Positions 1-6,907 of a stretch of 41,640 nucleotides of DNA are shown one piece after another. Numbering within the stretch: position 1 is the first letter of the stretch; each line of letters opens with the position of its first letter. Source of the DNA: Selenomonadaceae bacterium (lineage in GTDB: Bacteria > Bacillota > Negativicutes > Selenomonadales > Selenomonadaceae); NCBI GenBank assembly GCA_017427545.1, contig JAFRSO010000010.1, forward strand, positions 1 through 41,640. The letters run 5' to 3'. The notes beneath the pieces were generated by a model, which searched no databases, was not told where the DNA came from, and worked only from the letters and a program-made list of their open reading frames with translations. A program made the translations under genes and the position numbers.

Positions 1-136
1 CGCAGTTGCACAGAACAGTTTTGCCCGCGAAAAATTTTTGATAATGCCGCAACTCGTTTTCAATGTCAACAATCTGCGTGTAGAATTCATCCTTCTTGGC
101 ACGCGCGGCATTGTTGAGATTTTTATTTTTAGCCAT
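1..136 (-). CDS. EcoRI-type adenine-specific DNA methyltransferase, N-terminal fragment (runs off the left edge)
   Basis: On the minus strand an ATG at 136-134 opens a frame that stays open to the window edge (45 codons). It contains KKDEFYTQ, then IENELRHYQKFFAGK, then VLCNC. This is the N-terminal signature I know from EcoRI-methylase-family adenine methyltransferases, which methylate adenine in double-stranded DNA to protect it from a partner endonuclease. A GAGGCG ribosome binding site lies 6 nt upstream, so the start is well supported. The SAM-binding and catalytic NPPF-type motifs lie outside the window, as would any partner nuclease. It is transcribed in the same direction as tonB, 9 bp downstream of it, and may share its transcript. 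Family assignment rests on the N-terminus only. Confidence 0.75.
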   Translation of the reverse strand, partial: MAKNKNLNNAARAKKDEFYTQIVDIENELRHYQKFFAGKTVLCNC

Positions 137-145
137 AATATCGCC

Positions 146-832
146 TCACGAAATTTTTCTGAAATCGAACGTGATAATTTTGTCGCACTCCATAGGTCGA
201 CCGATTTGATCAAGAGCGGGCTTGAAAGTCCACTGCATAGCGGCCTTGCGAGCAATTTCATCGACGAAATATCTGCCGGAAGATTGAAGAATTTCCGTCG
301 ACTTAACTTTACCGTCCTTGCCGATTCTCACCGCAAAAGAAATGTAACCTTTGAAGCCGAGACCGCTGCCCTTTTCGGGATAAACGGCGTTTACGGTTAT
401 CGGCGGACGCGTCACGAGTTGCTTGCCGTCATTTTGAACGACGACATCTTTAGGCGGCTCTTCAGGTTGAATTTTTTGTTCAGGCTTCTGTTCATTGACG
501 ACGGGCGGTTGAGGTTTTGGAGTCTCAAGCGGTTTGATTTCTGGCGGCGGTTCAATTACAGGTTCGGGGATTGTCAATTCAGGCAAAATTAAATCCGCGG
601 CGTTGAATGTCGGCAAAGTTTCTTGCGCGGTTTCAAGCGGGATTGCTTCTTCGTCGATAACTGCCGCGTCCGATAATAATTCCACGTCGACCCACTCGAA
701 TTCCCCAACGTCTGCAATTTTAGGTTCGGGTGTGAGATGCGGCAGGACGTATGAAAATCCCATTGCCGCCAATAAATGTAAAATTATCGCCGCAAAAATC
801 GTCGCCCGCCAATGAGTTGAATAGCCCTTCAT
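146..832 (-). CDS. tonB: Energy transducer TonB family protein
   Basis: TonB couples the inner-membrane proton motive force, through ExbB/ExbD, to outer-membrane TonB-dependent receptors. The 228-residue product has a short cytoplasmic N-terminus, one membrane anchor (about residues 10-28, rich in A/I/L), an acidic then proline/glutamate-rich periplasmic spacer (about 65-140, PEP/KPQPPVV-type), and a C-terminal TonB domain with VNAVYPEKGSGLGFKGYISF and AMQWTFKPA. The start at 832 (MKGYSTHW) was chosen over in-frame ATGs at 853 and 862 because GGAGCAGGA lies just upstream of it. No exbB/exbD is seen in the window. Its presence argues for an outer membrane. It is divergent from the hexokinase gene. 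Confidence 0.87.
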   Translation of the reverse strand: MKGYSTHWRATIFAAIILHLLAAMGFSYVLPHLTPEPKIADVGEFEWVDVELLSDAAVIDEEAIPLETAQETLPTFNAADLILPELTIPEPVIEPPPEIKPLETPKPQPPVVNEQKPEQKIQPEEPPKDVVVQNDGKQLVTRPPITVNAVYPEKGSGLGFKGYISFAVRIGKDGKVKSTEILQSSGRYFVDEIARKAAMQWTFKPALDQIGRPMECDKIITFDFRKIS

Positions 833-962
833 TTTATCCTGCTCCAATGCCATCAATTTCATAGCTATGCTTTACATATTTTATCACATTTTTGCTGATA
901 CGTCGCGGGCAATGACGATTGAAAAAATATTTTGACAACGTGATTCAAAAATTTTTCTCATG

Positions 963-971
963 TGCTATAAT
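963..971 (+). promoter_or_regulatory. Extended -10 promoter for the hexokinase gene
   Basis: TGCTATAAT is a perfect -10 hexamer with the TGn extension. No good -35 lies 17 bp upstream; a TTGACA is present at 932-937 but the 28-bp spacer is too long. The position of this -10 excludes the in-frame TTG at 971 and supports translation from 1010. Confidence 0.6.
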
Positions 972-1009
972 TGGCATGTGGGAATTTTTATGTTAAGGGG
1001 GAATTTTTG

Positions 1010-2317
1010 ATGGCATTTAACGAGGAACAATTCAAGGAAATAGTTGAGGAGTTCACAATCGGCGGCGAACGTCTTCATGAGATCGCGGCGAATTTCCGCC
1101 AGGATTTGAAACTTGGACTTCGCGACGTGGAACTTTCTTCGATGCGCATGTTGAAATCTTACGTTGGATTGCCCAGCGGTAAAGAAACCGGCGATTATCT
1201 CGCGCTTGACTTTGGCGGCACGAACATTCGCGTTTTCAGGATTCGGCTTGACGGCGGCGGCAAATATGAAATTATCAAACGCGTCGGACGCCCGCTGATT
1301 GTCCCCGGCGAATACGATTACATTTGCAAAGACGCCACTGCCGAACAGATGTTTGACTTTATCGCCGAACTTATCGATGAGGCCATTGACGGCGATCACT
1401 CCACGAAATATTATCTCGGTCACACATTCTCTTTCCCGTCCACGCAGGACAATCTTTACAATGCCCGCCTCATCATCTGGACGAAAGAATTTGCCACGCA
1501 GGGTGTTGAAGGTGAAGTTGCCAACGATTTACTCGTTGCGGCTCTCAAACGTCGCGGCGCAGCAAATGTCGAACCCGTCGCCGTCCTCAATGACACCGTT
1601 GCAGTCCTTTTGAGCGCGGCATATAAAACGCCTGATACTTTTATCGGATCAATTTACGCCACGGGGCATAACACTTGCTATCTTGAACCGAGCATTCACG
1701 ATCCCAACGGCGTCGGTTTGGGCGGAATGATTCTCAATCTTGAGTGCGGCAATTTCTCCAAACTCATGCCGAATCGCTTCGATAAAGAATATGACGAAAG
1801 CTCCGAAAAGCCCGGTGAACAGCGTTTCGAGAAAATGGTTTCCGGCCGCTACATGGGTGAACTTTTCGGCATGGCGATTGCTGAACTTATTGGCGAGAAG
1901 GGCAAAAGATACGGCTTGACTTCGGTTGATATGTCGATGATAATTCTTGACGAGTCGCCCAATCTCATCAAAGCCAGCGATATTATCATGGCGAAAGTCG
2001 GCCGTGAACTTGACTATGAGGACGTTAAAAAAGTCCGCGAACTTGCAAAAGTTATCGTCATTCGTTCGGCCAGACTGGTTGCGTCATCATTCGTCGGCAT
2101 TGTTTGGCAACGCGCAGGCTCCGGCAAAATCGTTCATCAGCATGTTGCGGTTGACGGCTCCGTCTATGAAAAAATGCCGCTTGCCAAGGAAAATATCACT
2201 CGTGCATTGAGCGAACTTCTCGGCGAAGATGCCGCGCAGGTCGACACTATCCTTGACAACGGCGGCTCCGGATTGGGGGCAGCTATCGCGGCTGCTATGG
2301 CCGTAAACAAAGATTGA
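1010..2317 (+). CDS. Eukaryotic-type hexokinase (hexokinase family, ATP-dependent sugar kinase)
   Basis: Predicted to phosphorylate glucose or another hexose with ATP at the entry of glycolysis. The 435-residue protein has the order of motifs of the yeast/mammalian hexokinase fold: phosphate-1 loop LALDFGGTNIRVFRI (about residues 64-78), LGHTFSFPSTQ followed by WTKEF (the hexokinase sugar-binding signature, with His where Phe is usual), VLNDTVAVLLSAAY with the catalytic Asp (about 193), and IYATGHNTCYLEP. Length fits a single hexokinase unit. This differs from the ROK-type and Glk-type glucokinases usual in bacteria. The start is the ATG preceded by AAGGGGGA; a terminator follows directly, so it appears monocistronic. 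Confidence 0.88.
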   Translation: MAFNEEQFKEIVEEFTIGGERLHEIAANFRQDLKLGLRDVELSSMRMLKSYVGLPSGKETGDYLALDFGGTNIRVFRIRLDGGGKYEIIKRVGRPLIVPGEYDYICKDATAEQMFDFIAELIDEAIDGDHSTKYYLGHTFSFPSTQDNLYNARLIIWTKEFATQGVEGEVANDLLVAALKRRGAANVEPVAVLNDTVAVLLSAAYKTPDTFIGSIYATGHNTCYLEPSIHDPNGVGLGGMILNLECGNFSKLMPNRFDKEYDESSEKPGEQRFEKMVSGRYMGELFGMAIAELIGEKGKRYGLTSVDMSMIILDESPNLIKASDIIMAKVGRELDYEDVKKVRELAKVIVIRSARLVASSFVGIVWQRAGSGKIVHQHVAVDGSVYEKMPLAKENITRALSELLGEDAAQVDTILDNGGSGLGAAIAAAMAVNKD

Positions 2318-2364
2318 TTTTCCACAATCGGCTTGTATAATCAACGCGTCATATCGAAAGCAAT

Positions 2365-2391
2365 AAAGCTCCGTCAAAGGCGGGGCTTTTT
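2365..2391 (+). terminator. Rho-independent terminator of the hexokinase gene
   Basis: AAAGCTCCG (2365-2373) pairs with CGGGGCTTT (2381-2389), with one G-U pair and a 7-nt loop, followed by a T run. It lies about 50 bp after the hexokinase stop. Confidence 0.8.
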
Positions 2392-2438
2392 ACGTTTTAC
2401 AAGCAACTTGCAAACGAAGTATTTGGACTAAGCCGTAC

Positions 2439-2726
2439 AAGGCTCTCGAAAAATTGAGGCAATGCGCCGGCGTTATCACTCCCGACTTCTCGACTTGGCA
2501 GGACGACCCCGAACCAATTAAACTTTACAATACGTACAGAATGCGAGCGTTCGGGCTAAGTATCAGGGAAATAGTAAAAATGCTAATTCCCTAATTCCCT
2601 CGTTCCCTAATTCCCTGCCGACAGGTGCGACGCTTCGCCGAAGGTCTCGAAGAAATGATTCGTCGCCTGACGCCGAAAATTATTTTGGTGTACGGTTCCG
2701 CGCCCGAAAAAGCAATGCGTAATTAG
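2439..2726 (+). pseudogene. Remnant of a DUF4417-family gene, disrupted by tandem repeats
   Basis: Two stretches in the same frame match what I recall of DUF4417 proteins (often phage- or plasmid-borne, function unknown): KALEKLRQCAGVITPDFSTW continuing to YNTYRMRAFG (2439-2555), and FAEGLEEMIRRLTPKIILVY continuing to GSAPEK (2634-2711). The central part of the family is missing. In its place is a short stretch with the 8-bp tandem repeat at 2583-2616, which brings a TAA stop, and the 3' end runs into the heptamer palindrome at 2712-2780. No start codon or ribosome binding site remains. Confidence 0.6.
2583..2616. repeat. Tandem 8-bp repeat inside a pseudogene
   Basis: Four copies of CTAATTCC-like units (the third is CTCGTTCC). 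It has the flavour of the heptamer elements elsewhere in the window but an 8-bp period and only one arm. It replaces the missing middle of the DUF4417 remnant. Confidence 0.8.
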
Positions 2727-2780
2727 CAATGCTCAATGCGCAATTAAATTTATCATTCCGCATTACGCATTACTCATTGC
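2712..2780. repeat. Heptamer-built imperfect palindrome (GCAATGC class)
   Basis: The left arm reads as 7-bp units GCAATGC, GTAATTA, GCAATGC, TCAATGC, GCAATTA. The right arm reads TCATTCC, GCATTAC, GCATTAC, TCATTGC. The arms are roughly complementary, so the element can fold into a long slippery hairpin. Same architecture as the elements at 22901, 24931, 27629 and others. Confidence 0.8.
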
Positions 2781-2799
2781 ACTTCTCGCCGCGTTCTCT

Positions 2800-3113
2800 G
2801 GCACGACGGGCGACATCGTTCACCTGATTCAAAATCTGCTGCCTCGTCCCGATAAAAAATTTCTTGAAGACTGGAATGAATTTGTCTCGCCTAAGGCAAT
2901 AGGTCATACAAAATCGAGAGAATTTTGGCATAAAAAACAGGATTGCGCGTGCGTTTTGACGTCGGTCAAGCGGGCAAGCCGGGATTCAACGGTAAAGACC
3001 ATTGGCACGTTTACAATCCAAACAGAACGAACAAACTCAATGCATATCTCGATGAAAACGCCAATCCGACTTACGATGGTTCAAATCCGTCTCACATTCT
3101 GCCGAAAAAATAA
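2800..3113 (+). pseudogene. Frameshifted C-terminal tail of a polymorphic-toxin-like protein
   Basis: One frame gives KFLEDWNEFVSPKAIGHTKS then REFWHKKQ. A frame change near 2935-2950 then continues with LRVRFDVGQAGKPGFNGKDH, WHVYNPN and a stop at 3111-3113. The GKPGFxGKDHWHVYNPN layout resembles C-terminal toxin domains of contact-dependent or RHS-type toxins; I cannot name the family with certainty. No N-terminal delivery region is present. It ends 12 bp before a small gene with a strong ribosome binding site, the usual toxin-immunity order. Best read as the dead remnant of a toxin tail. Confidence 0.5.
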
Positions 3114-3125
3114 GGAGGTGATAAA

Positions 3126-3515
3126 ATGACCATTCAAGAATTTGAGGAAAAGTATTACCTGCACGACAGCAACATTGAAAAAGTCTTCTTCGACGCTGAT
3201 AAGAAAATACTCATGTTGGAAATTTTTTTCTGTTTCTGGATGCAATAGTGGTATGACAAAAGCAAGCCGTCAAATGGCTCGATTCGCGTGACTTTCAAAA
3301 ACGTTTCCTATATCGAATATGACGAACACAAACTCGAACATGCTTTGACAGATTTAGATATAGAAATTCTCGACATTAACGTTGACAAAAACAACACGTT
3401 GATTCTAGGCACAGTTGATTATGGAATGAATCGCGGATTGTGCGACGGTTATTATCAACTCAAGATCAATGCGGCGAACGTCGAAGTCGAAGAACTCGAA
3501 CGATATAATCTTTAG
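3126..3515 (+). pseudogene. Immunity-protein-like small gene interrupted by an in-frame TAG
   Basis: An ATG at 3126 with an excellent AAGGAGGTG site starts a frame beginning MTIQEFEEKYYLHDSNIEKV, which reads FFCFWMQ, then a TAG at 3246-3248, then WYDKSKPSNGSIRVTFKNVS and on to a stop at 3513-3515. The two halves together make one plausible acidic protein of about 129 codons. The gene lies directly after a toxin-like tail, so an immunity role is likely by position. The distal half alone (from a GTG at 3288) would give 75 residues but has no convincing ribosome binding site. It could also be a live gene with a sequencing error or stop read-through. Confidence 0.6.
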
Positions 3516-3624
3516 ATTGTAAGTCGTTCGTAGAGTTTCATCAGCTCGGCGACGATTTTTGATTCGTCGTCCAAAATTTTTTCAAAGCCGTAAGCGGCCG
3601 CAACTGCGCGGTCATTTTTTTTGT
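3512..3624 (-). pseudogene. C-terminal remnant of a type IIG (MmeI-like) restriction-modification gene
   Basis: The minus strand encodes NDRAVAAAYGFEKILDDESK then IVAELMKLYE and a stop at 3514-3512. This is the same end as the intact enzyme at 18345-21017 (NDRAVAAAYGLENLLDDEPA and LKLYEAW). About 37 codons remain and the upstream part is gone. Its stop overlaps the stop of the immunity-like gene on the other strand. It shows that a second, diverged member of this family once stood here. Confidence 0.75.
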
Positions 3625-3755
3625 GCAAAGTGCACATTAGAGATAACTAAGATTAGTAATTTTAATGCTTTTGGAATATAATAACAAAGCGTTAGGAATT
3701 TTGTCTTGTCGTTTTAAACACATTTTCTAAAATCTGACTGATATAAGGTGCAATC

Positions 3756-5099
3756 ATGAAAGAAAATGTCGCGGAGTTCCTGCAATTCCGATATGAAAAA
3801 TTATCCTTGCTCAAACAATCGGAGCGCGGTGAAGTTTGGCTGGCGAAGGATAAATCTTCCGGCGGACTCGTCATCGTAAAGCGCGTGAAGTCAATCGGCT
3901 TGCCTTACAACGTGATAAAAAAATTTTCGTTCAAGCTGCCGGCGAAAGTTTTTTATTGCGCGGAAGATGAGGTTGATACCGTCGTCGTCGAAGAATTTAT
4001 CCAGGGCGAAAATCTTCATGAGCGTGAAAAAATTTTATCGGCTTCGGAAGCGCGGGAAATTTTATTGCAGATGTGCGACGGGCTTAAAGAACTTCACGCG
4101 CATAACATAATTCACCGCGACATAAAACCATCGAATTTGATTTTGCAGGGCGGAAAAATTCGGCTGATTGACTTCGACGCGGCCAGAATTTTCAAGGCCG
4201 ATAAGCAGGCCGATACCAATCTTTTGGGCACGAAAGGTTACGCGCCGCCCGAACAATACGGCAGCGGTCAGACCGATTCGCGCAGTGATATTTATTCCCT
4301 CGGCGTCACCATGAAAATTTTGCTCGGCGAAAATTGCGGCGGTCAGCTCAAAAAAATTCTGGACAAGTGCACGGAACTTGATCCGAAAAATCGTTTCCAA
4401 AGTGTCGACGAACTCAAAGCCGCCTTGACAATTGATGAGCCGCCTCGAAAAAATTTTTCGCCACTGCTGATTTTCTTGACGACGGGAATTTTTTTATTGG
4501 CAGGAACTCCGCCGCTCAACAGCAATGAAAATTTTTCGGAAGTCATCACGCCGACTGAAGATTTGCCGCTTGAAGAAATCTCCACGCCGCAAGAAATTTT
4601 ACCCGTCACAAAATCCGAGCCGTTCAAATTCCCCGAAATAACTTTGCCACCGTCACAAAATCCCCCGCCGACTTATGAGCCGCCGAAACGTTATGAGCCT
4701 ACTCCGCAGAAAAAATATTCCGGCCTTCTCAAGACGAAATTTTATCTCAACGGCGAACCCTTCGACCAATTCGCGCACATGCACGAGAATATAAAAATCA
4801 CTCGCGACGATTGGCGTCGAACTCAAGCACGCCTGCACATCATCAACGACACCGGCAGGATTTGGAATGCGCCGACGATTAAATTTATCCTCAATCAAAC
4901 CGCCGGCGATAAGTTGGAGTCGACGAAATCTTTGCCCGCCCTCAATGTCGACGCCGCCGCTGATTTTATTGTCCCCTTCGATTTATATCAGCTCTCCGAC
5001 AGAAAAAATTCTTCCGCCTATATTCAAATTTGGTTGGAGGGCGACGAATCCAAAATGGACGAGCATTATTGGTGCGTGTGGTTTGATATTGTCGATTAG
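3756..5099 (+). CDS. Membrane-anchored Ser/Thr protein kinase
   Basis: Hanks-type kinase of 447 residues. Visible are the ATP lysine (VIVKRV, K42), HRDIKPSN (120-127), DFD in place of DFG (139-141), the activation/APE segment GYAPPEQYG, and SDIYSLGV. The glycine loop is degenerate (SERGEVWLA). One membrane segment follows at about 233-250, then a proline-rich linker and an extracytoplasmic domain of about 120 residues ending in YWCVWFDIVD that I do not recognise. This is the usual receptor-kinase layout: cytoplasmic kinase, outside sensor. AAGGTG lies 6 nt before the ATG. A TATAAT is present at 3677-3682 without a clear -35. No partner phosphatase is seen. The mod promoter lies inside its last codons. 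Confidence 0.87.
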   Translation: MKENVAEFLQFRYEKLSLLKQSERGEVWLAKDKSSGGLVIVKRVKSIGLPYNVIKKFSFKLPAKVFYCAEDEVDTVVVEEFIQGENLHEREKILSASEAREILLQMCDGLKELHAHNIIHRDIKPSNLILQGGKIRLIDFDAARIFKADKQADTNLLGTKGYAPPEQYGSGQTDSRSDIYSLGVTMKILLGENCGGQLKKILDKCTELDPKNRFQSVDELKAALTIDEPPRKNFSPLLIFLTTGIFLLAGTPPLNSNENFSEVITPTEDLPLEEISTPQEILPVTKSEPFKFPEITLPPSQNPPPTYEPPKRYEPTPQKKYSGLLKTKFYLNGEPFDQFAHMHENIKITRDDWRRTQARLHIINDTGRIWNAPTIKFILNQTAGDKLESTKSLPALNVDAAADFIVPFDLYQLSDRKNSSAYIQIWLEGDESKMDEHYWCVWFDIVD

Positions 5100-5111
5100 G
5101 CGTTGTATAAT
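5083..5111 (+). promoter_or_regulatory. Sigma-70 promoter for the type III mod gene
   Basis: TTGATA (5083-5088), 17-bp spacer, TATAAT (5106-5111). It overlaps the 3' end of the kinase gene. It also shows that the in-frame TTG at 5103 cannot be the start and that translation begins at the TTG at 5136. Confidence 0.75.
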
Positions 5112-5135
5112 CGGCCTAAAAAGGTGGTGAAAATT

Positions 5136-6626
5136 TTGCCGACTCTCGATTGGGAAAATAAATCTGCCGCGCTTCAAGCCGCCAATAATGCTCCGTATCA
5201 TCTCCTCGAATTTGATTCGGCGTCAAGTTGCGGCGACGATGATAATTTAATTATTCAAGGCGACAATCTCCTCGTGATGAAAGCGTTGTTGCCATATTAT
5301 CGGCAGAAAGTCAAATGCATTTACATTGACCCGCCGTATAATTCGCGAGCTGCGTCAATCTATAACGATAATTTTGAGCACTCCGAGTGGCTCTCGATGA
5401 TGTATCCGCGTTTGGAACTTCTGCGCGATTTTTTATCTGACGACGGCGCGATTTTTATTTCTATCGACGACGAGGAACAAGCATATTTGAAAGTCATTTG
5501 TGATGAAATTTTCGACAGAAAAAATTTTGTAGCGAACATTGCAGTAGTAAATAATTTGAAAGGCAGAAGTGATGCCAAATACATTGCGACTGCTCATGAA
5601 AATTTAATAATTTATCGCAGAGAAAATTTTAATACAAATGGCGTTCCAATTCCCGAAGAATATTTAAAAGAATATAAGCTCGAAGACAGCGGCGGAAAAT
5701 ATCGACTTCAAGGATTAAGAAAACGTGGTGCAAATTCCAGACGTGAAGACCGCCCCAATATGTTTTATCCATTTTTTTATGATGAATCAAATAAGGTATT
5801 GTCTGTTGAAAAAATTCCAAATTCAATAGAAATTTTACCTCACCTTTCAGATGGCAGCGACGGTTGCTGGCGTTGGGGAATTGATACCGCCGGTGAACGA
5901 ATTGATAAATTAATCGTCCAAAAAGTTAAAGGTCGCAACGAATATGACGTTTTTCAAAAAGATTATTTACCGAATAACGAAGTACGGAGAGTTAAGCCGA
6001 AATCGTTTTGGTTGGGGACAGAATTTTCTTCAGACGCGGGAACTTTAGAAGTAAAATCAATTTTAGGCAAAGGTAGCTTTAATAATCCAAAGCCTCTGGG
6101 ACTGCTAGAATATATTTTGCAACAAGCGACGGACAAAAATTCACTGGTACTCGACGCCTTCGCGGGAAGCGGTACCACTGCGCACGCCGTCATAAATCTC
6201 AACGCCTCCGACGGCGACAATCGCAAATTCATCATGATTGAGGAGCAAGACTATTGCAAAACAATCACGGCCGAACGCGTCAAGAAAGTTGGCGGCAGTT
6301 TCAAATATTATCGATTGGGCGCAGAACTTTTTGACGAGACGGGCGCAATCAATCGCGCAGTGACTTTCCGACAGCTGGCGGCGTATATCTGGTTCAAGTG
6401 CACGGGGACGCCTTACACTTTGGAAGGGACTTCGCCGCTTCTGGGCATTGACAACGGCACGGCATATTATCTGGTGCGCGACGTGTTGACGAAAGAAATT
6501 TTAGCGACATTGCCGGCTTACGAGGGCGATAAAATAATTTTCGGCGAGGCGTGCAGGTTGAGCGCGGAAGTTTTGCTTGCGAACAAAATCACATTCCAAC
6601 AGATACCGACGAAAATAAAAGCTTGA
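5136..6626 (+). CDS. mod: Type III restriction-modification system, DNA methyltransferase subunit (Mod)
   Basis: SAM-dependent adenine methyltransferase that recognises the target and modifies one strand; it works in complex with Res. The 496-residue protein has catalytic motif IV first (IYIDPPYN, D65) and the SAM-binding motif near the C-terminus (LDAFAGSGTTAHAVINL), the beta-class order typical of type III and related enzymes. It ends like other Mod proteins (GDKIIFGEACRLS). The TTG start at 5136 has AAGGTGGTG just upstream. The central part (about 5520-6110), where target recognition is expected, is visibly richer in A/T than the two conserved ends, suggesting exchange of the recognition domain. 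Res lies downstream, separated by 281 bp that carry a separate promoter. Confidence 0.92.
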   Translation: MPTLDWENKSAALQAANNAPYHLLEFDSASSCGDDDNLIIQGDNLLVMKALLPYYRQKVKCIYIDPPYNSRAASIYNDNFEHSEWLSMMYPRLELLRDFLSDDGAIFISIDDEEQAYLKVICDEIFDRKNFVANIAVVNNLKGRSDAKYIATAHENLIIYRRENFNTNGVPIPEEYLKEYKLEDSGGKYRLQGLRKRGANSRREDRPNMFYPFFYDESNKVLSVEKIPNSIEILPHLSDGSDGCWRWGIDTAGERIDKLIVQKVKGRNEYDVFQKDYLPNNEVRRVKPKSFWLGTEFSSDAGTLEVKSILGKGSFNNPKPLGLLEYILQQATDKNSLVLDAFAGSGTTAHAVINLNASDGDNRKFIMIEEQDYCKTITAERVKKVGGSFKYYRLGAELFDETGAINRAVTFRQLAAYIWFKCTGTPYTLEGTSPLLGIDNGTAYYLVRDVLTKEILATLPAYEGDKIIFGEACRLSAEVLLANKITFQQIPTKIKA

Positions 6627-6651
6627 AAAATTTTTAGGCGTCAAGTATAAT
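6623..6651 (+). promoter_or_regulatory. Strong sigma-70 promoter between mod and res
   Basis: TTGAAA (6623-6628), 17-bp spacer, TATAAT (6646-6651), overlapping the mod stop codon. Transcription would start near 6658, about 250 bp before res, across a structured non-coding stretch. Confidence 0.72.
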
Positions 6652-6657
6652 TTGAAA

Positions 6658-6853
6658 TTGAAAACGCCCCGTGATGAACGGAGCGTCGGGCGAGTCGATG
6701 TTTCCCCGTCGACTCTCTCCAAGAATAAGAGATTGAAGTTTTATCGGAAAGAGCCGTTTTGCGGCGGCAAGCTTCCTATTTGAGGTAGGACAGCAGGGAC
6801 ACAATGAACGAAATTAAAGGGGTCATTAAACGTGGCTCCTTTAATTCGTTTTA
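6658..6853 (+). ncRNA. Candidate structured small RNA or leader between mod and res
   Basis: There is no open frame of note, but several stems can be read directly. CGCC...GGCG encloses CCGT-gatga-ACGG. GAGTCGA pairs with TCGACTC (7 bp, 10-nt loop). TCTC pairs with GAGA, GCCG-ttttg-CGGC and TCCTA-tttgagg-TAGGA follow. The block ends in a 13-bp hairpin AACGAAATTAAAGG / CCTTTAATTCGTT (6807-6820 / 6838-6850, one bulged A) followed by TTTT, a plausible terminator. A promoter ends 7 bp before it. It matches no RNA family I recognise (not 6S, SRP, tmRNA, T-box or a common riboswitch). It could be a free RNA of about 195 nt or an attenuating leader of res. Both the function and the end points are inferred. 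Confidence 0.45.
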
Positions 6854-6907
6854 GCCGCGCAGGAATTTAAATCGATCAATAGAAAATTGATTCGGGGGGT
6901 GAAAAAT

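Noticed and set aside
38..592. Plus-strand open frame opposite tonB
   Set aside because: Shadow of the TonB gene; no start signal, low-complexity composition mirrors the proline-rich TonB spacer.
932..937. TTGACA as the -35 of the hexokinase promoter
   Set aside because: The spacer to the TATAAT is 28 bp, too long for sigma-70; the extended -10 can work without it.
6658..6853. Known RNA families (6S, SRP, tmRNA, glycine, lysine, cobalamin or TPP riboswitch) for the mod-res spacer
   Set aside because: None of the conserved core sequences of these families could be found; kept as an unassigned candidate.
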